From the NCBI GenBank assembly GCA_001986395.2, contig MQVO02000019.1, positions 62,001 through 126,000 on the forward strand: a stretch of DNA of 64,000 nucleotides, in the 5' to 3' direction. Both the position numbers and the translations under genes were made by a program. Positions 46,264 through 56,830 of the stretch are shown one piece after another (within the stretch, counting starts at the first letter, position 1; each line of letters starts with the position of its first letter). Origin of the DNA: Irpex lacteus. Lineage: Eukaryota; Basidiomycota; Agaricomycetes; Polyporales; Irpicaceae. Below the pieces are notes generated by a model that had not been told where the DNA came from, did not search any database, and saw nothing but the letters and a program-made list of their open reading frames with translations.

Positions 46264-48285
46264 TCCGTAGCAAAAGCAGTCGTGGCAACGGGTGGTCGGA
46301 AACTATAGGGTGTTGGGCGGGATTATGCGGGTCGGATGTCGACAATAGGTGTTGCTGGGAGGATAGGATGCTGCTCTAGACCTTGCTCTTTTTGCTCTTT
46401 TTAATGTGCTGTCGTATCCAGAAGCTCTCGTATTCTCTTTTGATTTGATTTCTGTTATCCGCTTCGTGCTTTGTAATGCATAATATCTTGCTTTCATTGG
46501 GAAAATTTCGGGTTCAACGGGTGGGGCGGGAGCTTAGCCCGGCATGGACTAGTTTGATAGCGGCACGGCGCATCTGATTGCGACGTGCGGCTTTAGCCGA
46601 CCGCGAATAGGTCACGGTTCAATGAACCACATGGGCGTGTTTTACCGCCACCCGCCCCTCTTCTGCGGACTCTTCGTCGAGGGATCTGTGAAGGGAAGAC
46701 GTACGAGCCATGGGTCAATGGCGAGCGACAGCCCCCTCCCCTTGTTGGCCCCACGTACCTTTCAAGCATCCCCACGCTACTCCTCCCTTCGACTAGCTTC
46801 ATTCGTCGTCTCCAACCCCGTCGTGCACGTCGACAGGCCATAATCGATGGCTCGAATGCTGTCTGGCTCGCACTCTTCAACCAGCATCCCGCATCTATAA
46901 ACTGGCTTCAGAAAGGGGCTGAGAGAGATACGAGAAAGATACAGCTTAATGGTGAGATTGTCCCCCATCGCGCATGATCCACCTAAAATGAACCTAAACG
47001 ATAACTGTAATGACCTAGACAAAAGCATCTGTAAGATCAGCCGCACCCCATGTCGTTGGCCTGGTCTTACCGGGCTATAATTACCAGCTCACAAGGGCTA
47101 GGAGGCCATGATCGCACGTTTCAAGAAAGCCGACGCCTGAGATCTCGCTCAAGTTGCGAGTAATCCGCGACTGCACGGCGACTCAGACTTCCCGTGGGGT
47201 GGGTTCTCGTAGAGGTTTATGGACGATGTGTTGTTTGGGGAATCCGCGGGGGTGAACGGCCAAGACCACACAAAGGTTCTCATGCTCTTGTATGTGAGAA
47301 TGTTAGTAGCAGCATATGTAATGTGAGTATTATTCATTCGCCTCAGCGCGACTACTTACTAACGATTGTCCTCGAAGATATTTGACCTACACTTAAAATA
47401 TCAGTTCAGCTCGAATGTCGCGTTGGGAAGAGGGGCAAACGCACACGAGATAACCCTATTCGCGAGATAACCACAGCGAACACCTCCCCAATACGACGTT
47501 TTCCTCGCGCAGACGGAGTACGGTGGGTGAATTCGGACACATAAAGTTCAAGCCAGCAACCCAGAAAACTTGTGCTCAATGTTGCTGGCCTGATATGCCA
47601 ACAAAAGGTCAACCGCATCCGTTAGTAAAAACTCCTAAACAAAGCAAATACATATCATGCAGTAAGTACTTACTCGCCGTACGATACCAAGGCTCGACTC
47701 ATCCCCCATTATGAGCAGACGAGGCATAAACTCCGCGGCCTCGATAAGAGGTAGGAGACACCTGCGGTGCCCCTTCGGTAATCGGTCGTGCACATGTGGT
47801 AGAACCAATACACCGTCAGCCTGACACTGTACCGTGAAGGGGTATGTACGCACCACGCGTACCAAGCAGCCCGACGTCGATATACACCATACGAACTCGT
47901 ACGTTACGGGAGCATGCTCGAATTTGGCTCACAAGCACCGAATACCAATTAACCAGGTGAGCCCAGTTGTTCGATGCTAGAAGTAGGTCGCACTACTTCT
48001 GGTCTTTAACGCAAGCTTAACTACGAACGAGCGTTGCCGTGCGCTGTCCCACGGCCTGTTTGCGCCCACAACGCACCACTCGCGCAAACAGGCCTGCCGC
48101 GCGCCTGCTGCTCGAGCTCACCCACCGACCTCGACTCAACACTTCACTCGCCTCTCAAACCACCACACTCAGCATCACTGCCACGTATCTTCCAATCGCC
48201 ACTGCGACGTAGTCAGCATCGAGCCCCGCAGTGAGTAGCCATCATTCTACCGTCAGCACTAATAGAATCTCACTATCGGTTGTAG
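46264..48285. other. 2-kb stretch without recognised genes
   Basis: Open frames of 60-95 codons on both strands (for instance 46593-46880 and 46777-47046, minus) carry no family signature and no coherent intron pattern. Nothing repeated was seen here by eye. Confidence 0.4.
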
Positions 48286-48764
48286 ATGGCTGGCGAGGAA
48301 AACTCGAAGAGGTTGCGGACAGACGGTAAAGCGACCGCAGTGGAGGTCACTATTCGAACTAACGCCGCCGCTCAGACACGGCAACGATTCCTAGGAAGTA
48401 CGACGCACCGCAAAACCAAACGTTCCAGCTCGACTTCGACGACAGCAAATCGCATATCCGTATCCAATTCTCCTCCAGGACTGTGATCGAAGTTGTGCAG
48501 GACGAACGCCACCCGACCAAGACAATTCGCGTAGAGTCTACGGTTCCCGGGTCCGGGTTGAAGGATAGTGAGGAGGGCGTGGGGTCTGTCGAGGGAGGCT
48601 TGAAGGGTACAGCGGCCGGAGAACGCCACGGAGAAGTCGAGGAGCGGGCTGACGAGCCTATGGAGGGTGTTTTCGAGTACGACATGGCCATGCAAGGCAT
48701 TATCGAGTATTACTCCCTTGGAGATCCGGACGCGATGCAAGGAGTGATCGAGTACGGTCGATGA
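48286..48764 (+). CDS. Hypothetical acidic protein, 131 aa
   Basis: Proposed exons 48286-48311 and 48395-48764 (396 nt, in frame): MAGEENSKR joins KYDAPQNQTFQLDFDD. The second exon reads FSSRTVIEVVQDERHPTK and continues with Glu/Gly-rich sequence and a twice-repeated motif, MQGIIEY / MQGVIEY, at the C-terminus. No known domain. A minus-strand frame across the same bases (48372-48860, 162 codons) is also open, so the coding strand is an inference from the splice fit and start context. Confidence 0.4.
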
Positions 48765-49179
48765 GGATGCGATGGTGATGAAGGTGGACTGGAATGCGTC
48801 GTGGTTACAGAATTCGGAAGGAGGTGGAATCGCTAAGACGAGTGTTGGTGGTATGCACATGTATCCTCTCTTGTCATAACTGCTTCGCCGCCATCAATTT
48901 ACTCAGAGCTTTAACACTGCTACATGTCTTACCACCACGCGACGAATTACAGACGCAATCAAACGCTCCCAAACGCGCTCCCTCGCAACACGAGGCATAC
49001 GCGCGGGCCGCAAGTACTCGCTCTTTGTCGGTGCCACTTCAGCCTCGTGTGCGACCACTTAAATGGCGGACAAAGGTGCTCTCTTTCTCTCTCGCAACTC
49101 AACACTCTACTCCCATTTACTTCGCTCCTCAACGCACTGCAACCCCCCCCCCCCCTTCGACAATCGTCTCACCGACAAG
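48765..49179. other. Upstream region of the multi-pass membrane gene
   Basis: About 415 bases with a run of 14 C at about 49143-49156 close to the start codon of the next gene; probably promoter and leader. Confidence 0.4.
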
Positions 49180-51352
49180 ATGTCTGCTGCGAACCCCAAC
49201 GTAGTTATCAAACAGGAGGAAGCTGGTGAGGACAACACGATACGGTTTAAATGTGCCACTAACCGAATCCTACATAGACGACGCGATCCTTCTTCGATCG
49301 CCTGTACTCGCTGCCAGCGGCAGTGGTCTTCATGCGCGTAACAGCCCCGACCCCGTCAGCCCCGTCAGCCCCGCCGACGGTGTCGACCCCGTGGACCTAG
49401 ACGAGCTCGTCAACGCCGTCAATCCAGGCGAGCGCGTTGAGGCCATCAACCCAGTCAACCCAGTCAACCCAGTCAACCCCGTCAACCCAGTCGAACCCGT
49501 CAACGCCGCCAACTTCGTCAACGCCGCCAACTTCGTCAACGCCGCCAACTTCTTCAATGCCCCCGACCTCGTCAACGTCGCCGACCTCGTCAACGCCGTC
49601 AACGTCGCCGACCGCGGCGATCAGGTGGTCACGTACGACCACATCGTGCTTGGTCCCCCTGAGCCCCTTCACGATCTCGTCCCCTGGCCGGTGCCGATCA
49701 ATGTCCCTGCCCAGTTCCCAGTGCCTGCCGACGATATATTCAACCAGGCCGGGCACAACGTCTATGACGCGCCCCTTTACGCCAACTTGCCGCCCGCCTA
49801 CGAACCCGCTCCCCCTGTCCACCCCCCCGCCGGTCAAGCTCTCTTCGACGATATGCTCTACCCCATCGACAACATCAATGGCCTTGCACATCTTCCTGAC
49901 AACTGGGAGTACCCCCTCCCTGGCGGTCGGCGAGGCGAGGTCCGCCGAGACAGACAGCGTGGTGAGTCTTCGTCGCTCTAAGCATTGCGTGGACGCTATT
50001 CTCATACTTTCTTTTGTAGGGAGGGTCACAGCGCGGGTGTTTGCTCCCAATCGTCCCTGGCACGTAGCCTTAGCCACGTACTTGCGGGTACTCTTCCGTC
50101 GCTACCGAGCTTACCTCCCATTGGCGGCGATCCTAGTCTGGGTCATGCTAGCCTACGCTGTGCCCCGTATCGCTGCGGCCATGGTTGCTGTTGTGCTCAT
50201 GCGTATGCATATACGTGGCCGCAGGTTCCTCCACCTCTCCATCGCTCTCCTCGTCTCCTCCGTGCTCTGCACTCTGCTTGTACAACTTACGTGCCATCTT
50301 TCCTTTGGTCACCCTCCCTTTTTCCGCATGGATGAAGAGCCTCTGTGTATTTCGCCCATGGGTTGCCTGTGTGGACTCTCGAGTGACGTGAACACGTCGG
50401 TGGCGGCTGTAGACATGAAGGCGCTCATGAAACTCGAGGGCGATTCTCTGCAAGCTCTTATGCAGGAACATAGGGGTATGGCTTCCACAGTCTGGGACAT
50501 CACGAGCGCGGACATCTCGACCCCTCATCTCATGCGACTCATCCGCGCGAGCGACCTCTCAACCAAGTCGCTCGTGGTTTCGCGCCTTCACGATGTGCAG
50601 ACGCGCTCCCGTACTTTCCGCCGCGCGTTAGGGAGATTGGGTGGACACATCCAGTTATGCTCAGATAGGTATGTCTGTCATACCGTCCTTTTGTGGTGTC
50701 CTTCAATGCTGATACGGTCTTTCACAGCGTTCTGAATGCGAATGACTTTGCCATGCGTGCTATCGCTAACGACGCCCCCACCCTCCTGGAGAGGATTCTC
50801 CCGGCGCGCCCACACCACGTTCGTCCCGTCGTGCGAGAGGGATTCGAGCTCTCAGCGAATACCTTCACGACGTGTCTAGGCGAGGTCGCTCTGTTAAGCC
50901 ACGACGCTAAAGAGGAACTGGATGCCCTAGCACTCTCGGTCGACGCTCTCCAGAACATCAACAGCCTCGAGAAGAACGGCTTCGTCAGCAATCAAGACGG
51001 AATTCTTGCTCGCGTCTGGACCAGACTTGTTGAAACTCGCCACGCCATTCGCGAAAACCAAGACAATATCCTCGTCGCCGCCCTTGTCAGCAACTTCTGC
51101 GCGAAGGGTGCCGCCCACGTTAATAACACCATCGCTGCCCTCGAGAGCATTGACCTTAGGATCTCTACCCTCCGCACTGCCGGCGCTACTACCGATGAGC
51201 CTTACTCTCCTCAGACCGTCCAGCCTCTGGAGCGCGAATTACATCACATCGGGGTGTCCGTCATCCGCCTTGCGGAGCAAATCGCGGATGACCACGAGAA
51301 GCTTTCGGGGGATCGCAAGATGGCGTTTGCTAGGGCAGGGATGGTTGCGTAG
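49180..51352 (+). CDS. Multi-pass membrane protein with NPV repeats, 667 aa
   Basis: Four exons: 49180-49225, 49278-49961, 50020-50668, 50728-51352 (2004 nt, in frame). Residues about 60-125 are tandem NPV and NAANFV units, then an acidic Pro-rich linker. Three close hydrophobic segments follow: AYLPLAAILVWVMLAYAV, IAAAMVAVVLM and HLSIALLVSSVLCTLLVQL. The C-terminal 330 residues are helical and contain a long stretch with coiled-coil character (EELDALALSVDALQNINSLEK and on). I recall similar three-segment membrane proteins as Agaricomycete hypotheticals but know no function. A 432-codon frame overlapping exon 2 in another phase is a shadow caused by the repeats. Confidence 0.72.
49437..49612 (+). 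repeat. Coding minisatellite: 9-bp and 18-bp units
   Basis: Units of GTCAACCCA/C repeat about eight times, then an 18-base unit coding NAANFV repeats three times with decay. Both are in frame with the membrane-protein gene, and all three plus frames plus one minus frame stay open across it. Confidence 0.85.
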
Positions 51353-51708
51353 ACTGACCTATACTCCTCTCCTTACGCCTTGCCGCACTACGACTGCCAT
51401 ACCTACCGAAGTATCTGCACCGCTTTCCGTTAGATGTCATGATTTTTGTACCTAAACTTCTCTTCTGTCTCGTCTGATGCATGTATTTCTCTTATGTTCA
51501 ATGTTGATGTGTTTTTCCTATCGCTCATGAATGCGCGAGCTTGGAAGCCGCCTTCGTCGCTCTCAAAAACGCCGCTAAGTCTCTTGATTACCCCCGAGAA
51601 GGAGCGAGGCTTATATTGCCCTTTAAGGCAACTTAGAGCTGTTCCGATCAAGATTATCTAATATGCTCACGTGCAGCGCTCGGCCGCGCCGCAAATCAAG
51701 CGCCCACG
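51353..51708. other. 3' flank of the membrane-protein gene
   Basis: About 355 bases; a 71-codon plus frame without motif. Ends at the second copy of the dispersed element. Confidence 0.35.
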
Positions 51709-52270
51709 GTAAACTTTGTGCGCGCGGAAAAGTGCGCGATGTTGTAACCTTTGTGATAGCTCACTGCTCGTCGAACAGCCGTCGATGAGTCATGCGCATC
51801 GAAGGCTTTTCGAGCAGAGAAAAATCGCTGCATTGTTTAACAAGGGGGGCCTTTTTCGCCGGGCAGTGAGGAAACCACATAAACACCTTTGTGAGGCGCG
51901 GTGACCGAGCGGAAAGTTATCTTATCTCGACGTTGTTCCGTCGTCTGAAAGGGGACTTGTTCGGCGCGAGATTAGGATTCCTATTGGATGGTTCTTCGGC
52001 GGTCGCAAAAGCCCGAGACACTTTACCTGATCGGCGCTTGTTTGCTCGCTGAATAATCGAGGCTCAGGTAAACTAGCCAATCATTGTTCGATCCATCATC
52101 GAACCTCAATGAGTTTTCTTATTCGACCATCGGATAACGACCGTTTAATGATGCCAAAGTTTAAATAATCGATCATTTTTTGTGAGTCACTTTGACGCTA
52201 AATAGGAATACTCAGGGATCGTTATTCGACGGATGTTTGCGGACGGCTGATCGGGTTTTGCCCGAGGTGT
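51709..52270 (+). mobile_element. Broken inverted-repeat element, copy 2 (core plus right end)
   Basis: The 381-bp core (51709-52089) equals 25955-26335 by eye over its whole length. It continues to a right terminal repeat at 52199-52270 that is the reverse complement of the left end of copy 1 (GATCGGGTTTTGCCCGAGGTGT). The left terminal repeat is absent: unrelated sequence abuts the core at 51708. Together the copies imply a full element of about 0.7 kb with roughly 72-bp imperfect ends and no transposase of its own. Confidence 0.75.
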
Positions 52271-53047
52271 GAGAGTATAACGAGCAGTAGTATATGTGGT
52301 GACCCACTTGTAAGGAGGCGTCATCGGGTTATCCTTTAACCCAAACTGGCTTCGGTAGACACCGAAAGTCCGACAAACTCCGCGGAATCGCAGCCTGAGG
52401 GCGAGTCGACTTCGTCTTTTGTTCGTCTTCATCTTCCTCGTCGATGTCGACGTCTTCGTGTAAAATTTTACTCCCACTGTTGCAGACGAAGCGGCTACCA
52501 AGCTATATGCAGCCATCGTAAGTCGCCGTCCGCCGCACATCGAACGCCAAAGGTGGGAACGCAAGTGAAGGCTTTGGTAAGTGGCTGATGGAATTATACG
52601 TCGACTTCTGATGCACGCACCGAGGCGCGAGCTGTGCTGCAGGGCAGACCGGGCAGGTATGACCAGATGACCTCGAGAACCCTTCACGAGACCTACTGGC
52701 CACGCGGCGGCGTTGGAGAGAAGACGTGAAGAACGCTGGCGATGATGGCATTGCCGTCGGTTGCATCGTTTATACGCGGTGAATAGGGTGTGCAAGGCGC
52801 ATATACGGTAGGTTGGAGCTGACGATTGTTTTCCTTTCGTTTTGCGTACTGAACTGCTGACCATTTGTCGGACGACGTAGCGAAACATCCGTACATTCCT
52901 GCTCAGCTCCATGGACCGCGCATCCTTGGACGAAGAGCAACAGAGGTGCAGCAATACCCGAACATCAGACATGAACCGTCCATCGCGAATCACGATGCAA
53001 AAGGGATTTGGAAGTGCAATTAGGTCAGTGGAATGTTTGGCGCACAG
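52271..53047. other. Stretch with a long but doubtful minus-strand frame
   Basis: A 304-codon minus frame (52187-53101) covers this stretch and runs into the terminal repeat of the element. It lacks any motif, and its residue usage (Arg/Ser-rich, few acidic residues) is typical of a chance frame. I do not call a gene. Confidence 0.4.
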
Positions 53048-53056
53048 TATATATAA
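53048..53056 (+). promoter_or_regulatory. TATA box upstream of the GH3 relic
   Basis: TATATATAAA lies about 120 bases upstream of ATG 53175, an orthodox promoter position, so the relic may still be transcribed. Confidence 0.5.
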
Positions 53057-53174
53057 ACCGGTCTCCGTACCCCGCACTCCTTTCTCCTCGACGCGGTACA
53101 TCCATACCGCCCCCGCTGCAGATCCACCTCAAAAAGCCTCGGAAGTGTGTCAAGACTTCTAGGCACCGCCCAAC

Positions 53175-54030
53175 ATGGCCTTTCCTCGCACACTACGTGC
53201 ACTGCTCTTCGTGTTGCCGACCATAGTCAACGCGGCCTCTTCTGACTTTGCCGGAGCCTCAGCAACATCTGCGTTACAGTCCTCGCCATCCGCCTCGCTC
53301 GTGTCCTCTGCCTCCGTAATATCCTCTACAATATCTGGGAGCTCTGTCTTGTCCTCCGCGTCAATCTCATTGAGCGTTCTATCGTCTGTTTCTACCTCTC
53401 TTTCAGCAAGTACGAGCTCTGCCTTGTCAAGTTCGCCGTCGTCTGTGTCGAGTGCATCAAGCTCTGCAAGTTTCTCGACCATCTCAAGCAACGTGACATC
53501 GAGTGCAAGCGGGGCACTCACGTCTTCAGCCGCAAACGCCACTGCTACCGGTAGCCAGAGCTTCAACAGCGGGACGGGCACCGAGACAGGTGAGTCTTCC
53601 TTCTCCAACACGTATCACGCTTACACCTCAATCGCGCTTCCCCGTAGGCCCTATCACAGTCCCCATCACCCCCGTCCCCTTCACACCCTTCCCAACCCCC
53701 TCCTCCCCAGTCGGCGTACCCGAGTTCCCTCCCGTCGACCCAGCAAAACCGCCTCCTGTGTCTGACGCGCCAGGACTAGGTGGCCACGTACCGGATTTCA
53801 GCGGTGCATGGGACAGCGCGTATGCACGGGCGAAGAGCGTCTTGAGCCAAGGATGGAGCAACGAGGATAAGGTGGCGTTGACTACTGGTGTGGGCTGGGA
53901 GGGTGGACTGTGTGCAGGATAAGGTGTTCCCGGGACTGTGTTTGGAGGTGCGTATGCTTCGTTTTGTTAGTCGGACGCGGGGAACTTGTGTACCTGTGCC
54001 TGTTTGACTCAGGGCTCTCCGCTGGGTGTT
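53175..54030 (+). pseudogene. GH3 beta-glucosidase, truncated after the N-terminus
   Basis: Exons 53175-53589 and 53648-53922 encode a signal-peptide-like start (MAFPRTLRALLFVLPTIVNA), about 100 Ser-rich residues, a Pro-rich linker (VPITPVPFTPFPTP) and the first GH3 block, WDSAYARAKSVLSQGWSNED...TTGVGWEGGLC. In secreted basidiomycete beta-glucosidases this block is followed by a PGLCLEDSPLGVRF region. Here KVFPGLCLE is present but one frame over (up to 53947), about a dozen residues are missing before it, and after a plausible intron GSPLGV (54013-54030) the sequence turns into unrelated repeat. More than 600 residues including the catalytic Asp are lost. A dead copy of a cellulose/glucoside-degrading enzyme. 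Confidence 0.82.
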
Positions 54031-54129
54031 CCCTTTCCCTCCCTTTCCCTCGAGAGTCGATCCCGGCCCCTTACGCTATTCTACATACAGTTTGCCATTC
54101 CTCGTGAGGGAGGGCTGTTCTCCTTGCTT

Positions 54130-54800
54130 CTCGGGTGCTGATACAGTTCGCAGAGGCCGTGACGAGCGGTGCGCGAACGCGCACGGCGTGGATGCGAAGA
54201 CTCGCCTTACGGCGATAGGCAAGCGGTCGAGACGACCTCGAGAAGACGACAGCGGCGACGCAAGCGAGGTGTTCATGCGGGATACGAAGAGCGTGCACCC
54301 GTTCGTTTAGAACACCGACTGCGAGACGGAGAGTGGAGGGGTGGATTGAGAGGGTGACATGACATACGAGGGTACACGAAATCTCGGAGACCAGCACGGG
54401 TTTCGGTGAGTACTCGTCTCGTCTCGTTAGTGTTCAATACCCCCTCCCTCTCGTCCCCTCCCCTTCTACTGGCCACGCGCACACGAGGCGTGGACGAGAA
54501 GACTCACCTTACGGCGATGGGGAAGCGGTCGAGACGACGGTTGACGACGAGCTGGCACGCAAGCGGGGTGTTCACGCGAATCCGAAGAACGTGCACCCGT
54601 TCATTTACACCACCGAATGCGAGACGGAGGGAGGGCAGAGAGGTGGATTGGGAGGCTCACATGACGGACGAGGGTACATGGAAATTGGGAGAGCAGCACG
54701 GGTGTTCGGTGAGTACTCGTCTCGTTGGTGTTCAATGGCCCCCTCCCTCTCGTCCCCTCCCCTTCTACCGGCCACGCGCACGCACGGCGTGGTGCACGAT
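54130..54800 (+). repeat. 300-bp tandem repeat, two copies and a partial third
   Basis: The block CTTACGGCGAT..GGCAAGCGGTCGAGACGAC occurs near 54208 and again about 300 bases on (near 54509). CAGCACGGGT..TTCGGTGAGTACTCGTCTCGT recurs at the same spacing (about 54391 and 54691). A third partial unit begins CCCTCCCTCTCGTCCCCTCC near 54740. Similarity is about 80-85% by eye. Open frames here are shadows. Confidence 0.8.
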
Positions 54801-55539
54801 CGACGTCGACCTTCGGTCGTCTGCTCGTCGTGTCTACGTCTGCGCTGCTGGTATTCCCCCGTCTTTCATGCACAAACTACACTACACTACATACATGTAA
54901 TGTACGTTGTTAGTTCGCGTAACAATATCATCAACTCTTTCCCTTACCTTACCCCCAAACCCCCCTCGACCTTCAAGGTCACGGCCGGCTGCTGTACCTC
55001 AATAACCAGCCACGGCGGACGCGTGAATACGCTGTCCGTCGTGCGGTGCGTGCTTCGTGATACGCGGGCTTGTGGGCGACAGCGCGAATGTCGAGCGTCG
55101 AGTGCTCGATGTCGTCCGTCTGCTTGCGAGCTCCCTTCTCCATGGCACTGTGTGGCGGCTGGACGGTCGGAAACACGATTTATTGGTAGTGTCGACGTCG
55201 CACAAGCTGCGTAACGTGCCGTCTCGCCATGCGTGTGGCGTGAGCAACGTGTGGTGGTAGTTTGACGTTGTCCGTCATTCTGTTACTCGCGAGAGTCTCC
55301 GCCTTTGCAATATGGTATAGTATGAACCTACCTTCAAAAACAAAGACTTAACACTCGCATTGACGGGGGCGAACACTTCGTTTAAGTCATGCACCACTCA
55401 GCCTACCATTCCCAAGCTTCTGCGCAGCCGTATGACGAGTTATGGCACGGCGTAGCCGTGCTCAGGTGTGTGGCCAGCAACATAAATATGCGAATATCTT
55501 TTTATTAACGTACACTACGCCTCTAGAACTAATTTTACA
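54801..55539. other. Noncoding stretch
   Basis: Frames of 60-80 codons on both strands; a GTGAGC/CTTGTGGGCGACAGCG-rich block at 55000-55260 shows no homology I recognise. Confidence 0.35.
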
Positions 55540-56830
55540 TGGCTCAGTACATCTACACGAGTCAGAAACCGTAGCCCGACCGTTGATTCGACGACTTTTG
55601 GAGTGCCGAGTATGTCGCCGGATTCATACATGCTCTCATTAATCTTCGAAATCCGATGATCTGAAGCGTGCAATAGGCTCACCATATGGTATATATACGT
55701 ACCGTATCAAACGTCCCGTGTATACTGCAAGACTCCGGCCGGTGTTCGATGTTTTGGCTTGGTGGCCACAGAATCAATATTTCTGTATAACTCAATGATA
55801 TCGAAGGCTAGCTTCAATTAAACGTTGTACGTTTCGAGCTAACATGTTCGCTGACCTTATGCAGTAGCTCGTTTGGCCGAGCGTTAGCTGTAGCGACGGC
55901 TTCGCCGTCGTCTGCCTGTGGCCACCCCCACACAAAATCATCGACTGACGCAGCGCATCGTCGTTTGGCTGCGTGCGAATGTATCGCACGTATTCTGTCA
56001 TGTTAATACACCAATATATCATCACTTACCTCTGTTCTGACGACTTTTGGAATTTCGTCCATGATGACCGGTTCATGGACATTTTCATGAAAGTATTCGT
56101 ATCTGTAATCTAATCGGTCAATATGAGTAGTACATATGTGTAGAATGGGTACCTCAAATTCGATTCGCGATATCGCCGTTCGTTCTCGCAGAATTCGATG
56201 TTTTGTTATAACCTGAGAAAAGCGAAATCGCAATCCGCGGATGCGTTTCGTTGTCTGTTGTCAATATAAAGTTACATAACATTAACAAACGGGCTACTGA
56301 CCTGTTTGTAAGCGTGTTAAAACCACCCGGCGAGCTTTGCGATGGGGGGACTGTCGGCGGCCCGTGGCCACACCCACAGAAATCCACTGTTAACTCGACA
56401 GTAGCACAGCCGTGATGTACGAAACTAACAGAGGTATATTAGCTACCATACGCAAGTCAAAATAATGCAACATACCGAGATTCAGAGCACTTTTGTTAAA
56501 ATGTTTATTGAGACCGGTTCATGGAGATTTTCATAAAGGTCGTCGCATCAGTTAATAGACCCACGCATTAGGACACTGAATACGTGCCTTATCGTCATAT
56601 GAAAGCGCGATGTAGTAGCCTTACGCGTACGTGCGCAATCTGACATTTTGTCCGGACCTGCCAACATACAAGGATTAAAATTATCCTTGCGTTCCGTCAA
56701 CAAGCATCAATATAACACCACGGAAGACGAATAAGAGCACGTACCATTCTCGTATGGAGCTTATACAGTCGTACCGAAGTGTTTACGGTGGCTACGCCGT
56801 CTGCTTATTCTTGGCCATCTCGAGCACCTC
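55540..56830 (-). repeat. Degenerate repeats with a period of about 440 bp
   Basis: Read on the minus strand, CCATGAACCGGTC with flanks recurs near 56075 and 56518, and a GTGTGGCCAC..G block near 55918 and 56363. A faded third unit lies near 56790-56830. One copy (56040-56150) codes ENVHEPVIMDEIPKVVRTE followed by a GTAAGT donor; the other has stops. These look like decayed copies of one exon-intron unit. Confidence 0.55.

Noticed and set aside
48372..48860. 162-codon minus-strand frame
   Set aside because: Overlaps the better-supported plus-strand exon with splice fit; cannot be fully excluded.
49397..50077. 226-codon minus-strand frame
   Set aside because: Mirror of the same coding repeats; no start context or splice logic.
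49437..50735. 432-codon plus-strand frame
   Set aside because: Phase-shifted shadow of the NPV-repeat exon that runs through an intron; only the 49278-49961 frame joins the other exons.
52187..53101. 304-codon minus-strand frame
   Set aside because: Runs into an element's terminal repeat, has Arg/Ser-rich composition and no motif; likely chance.
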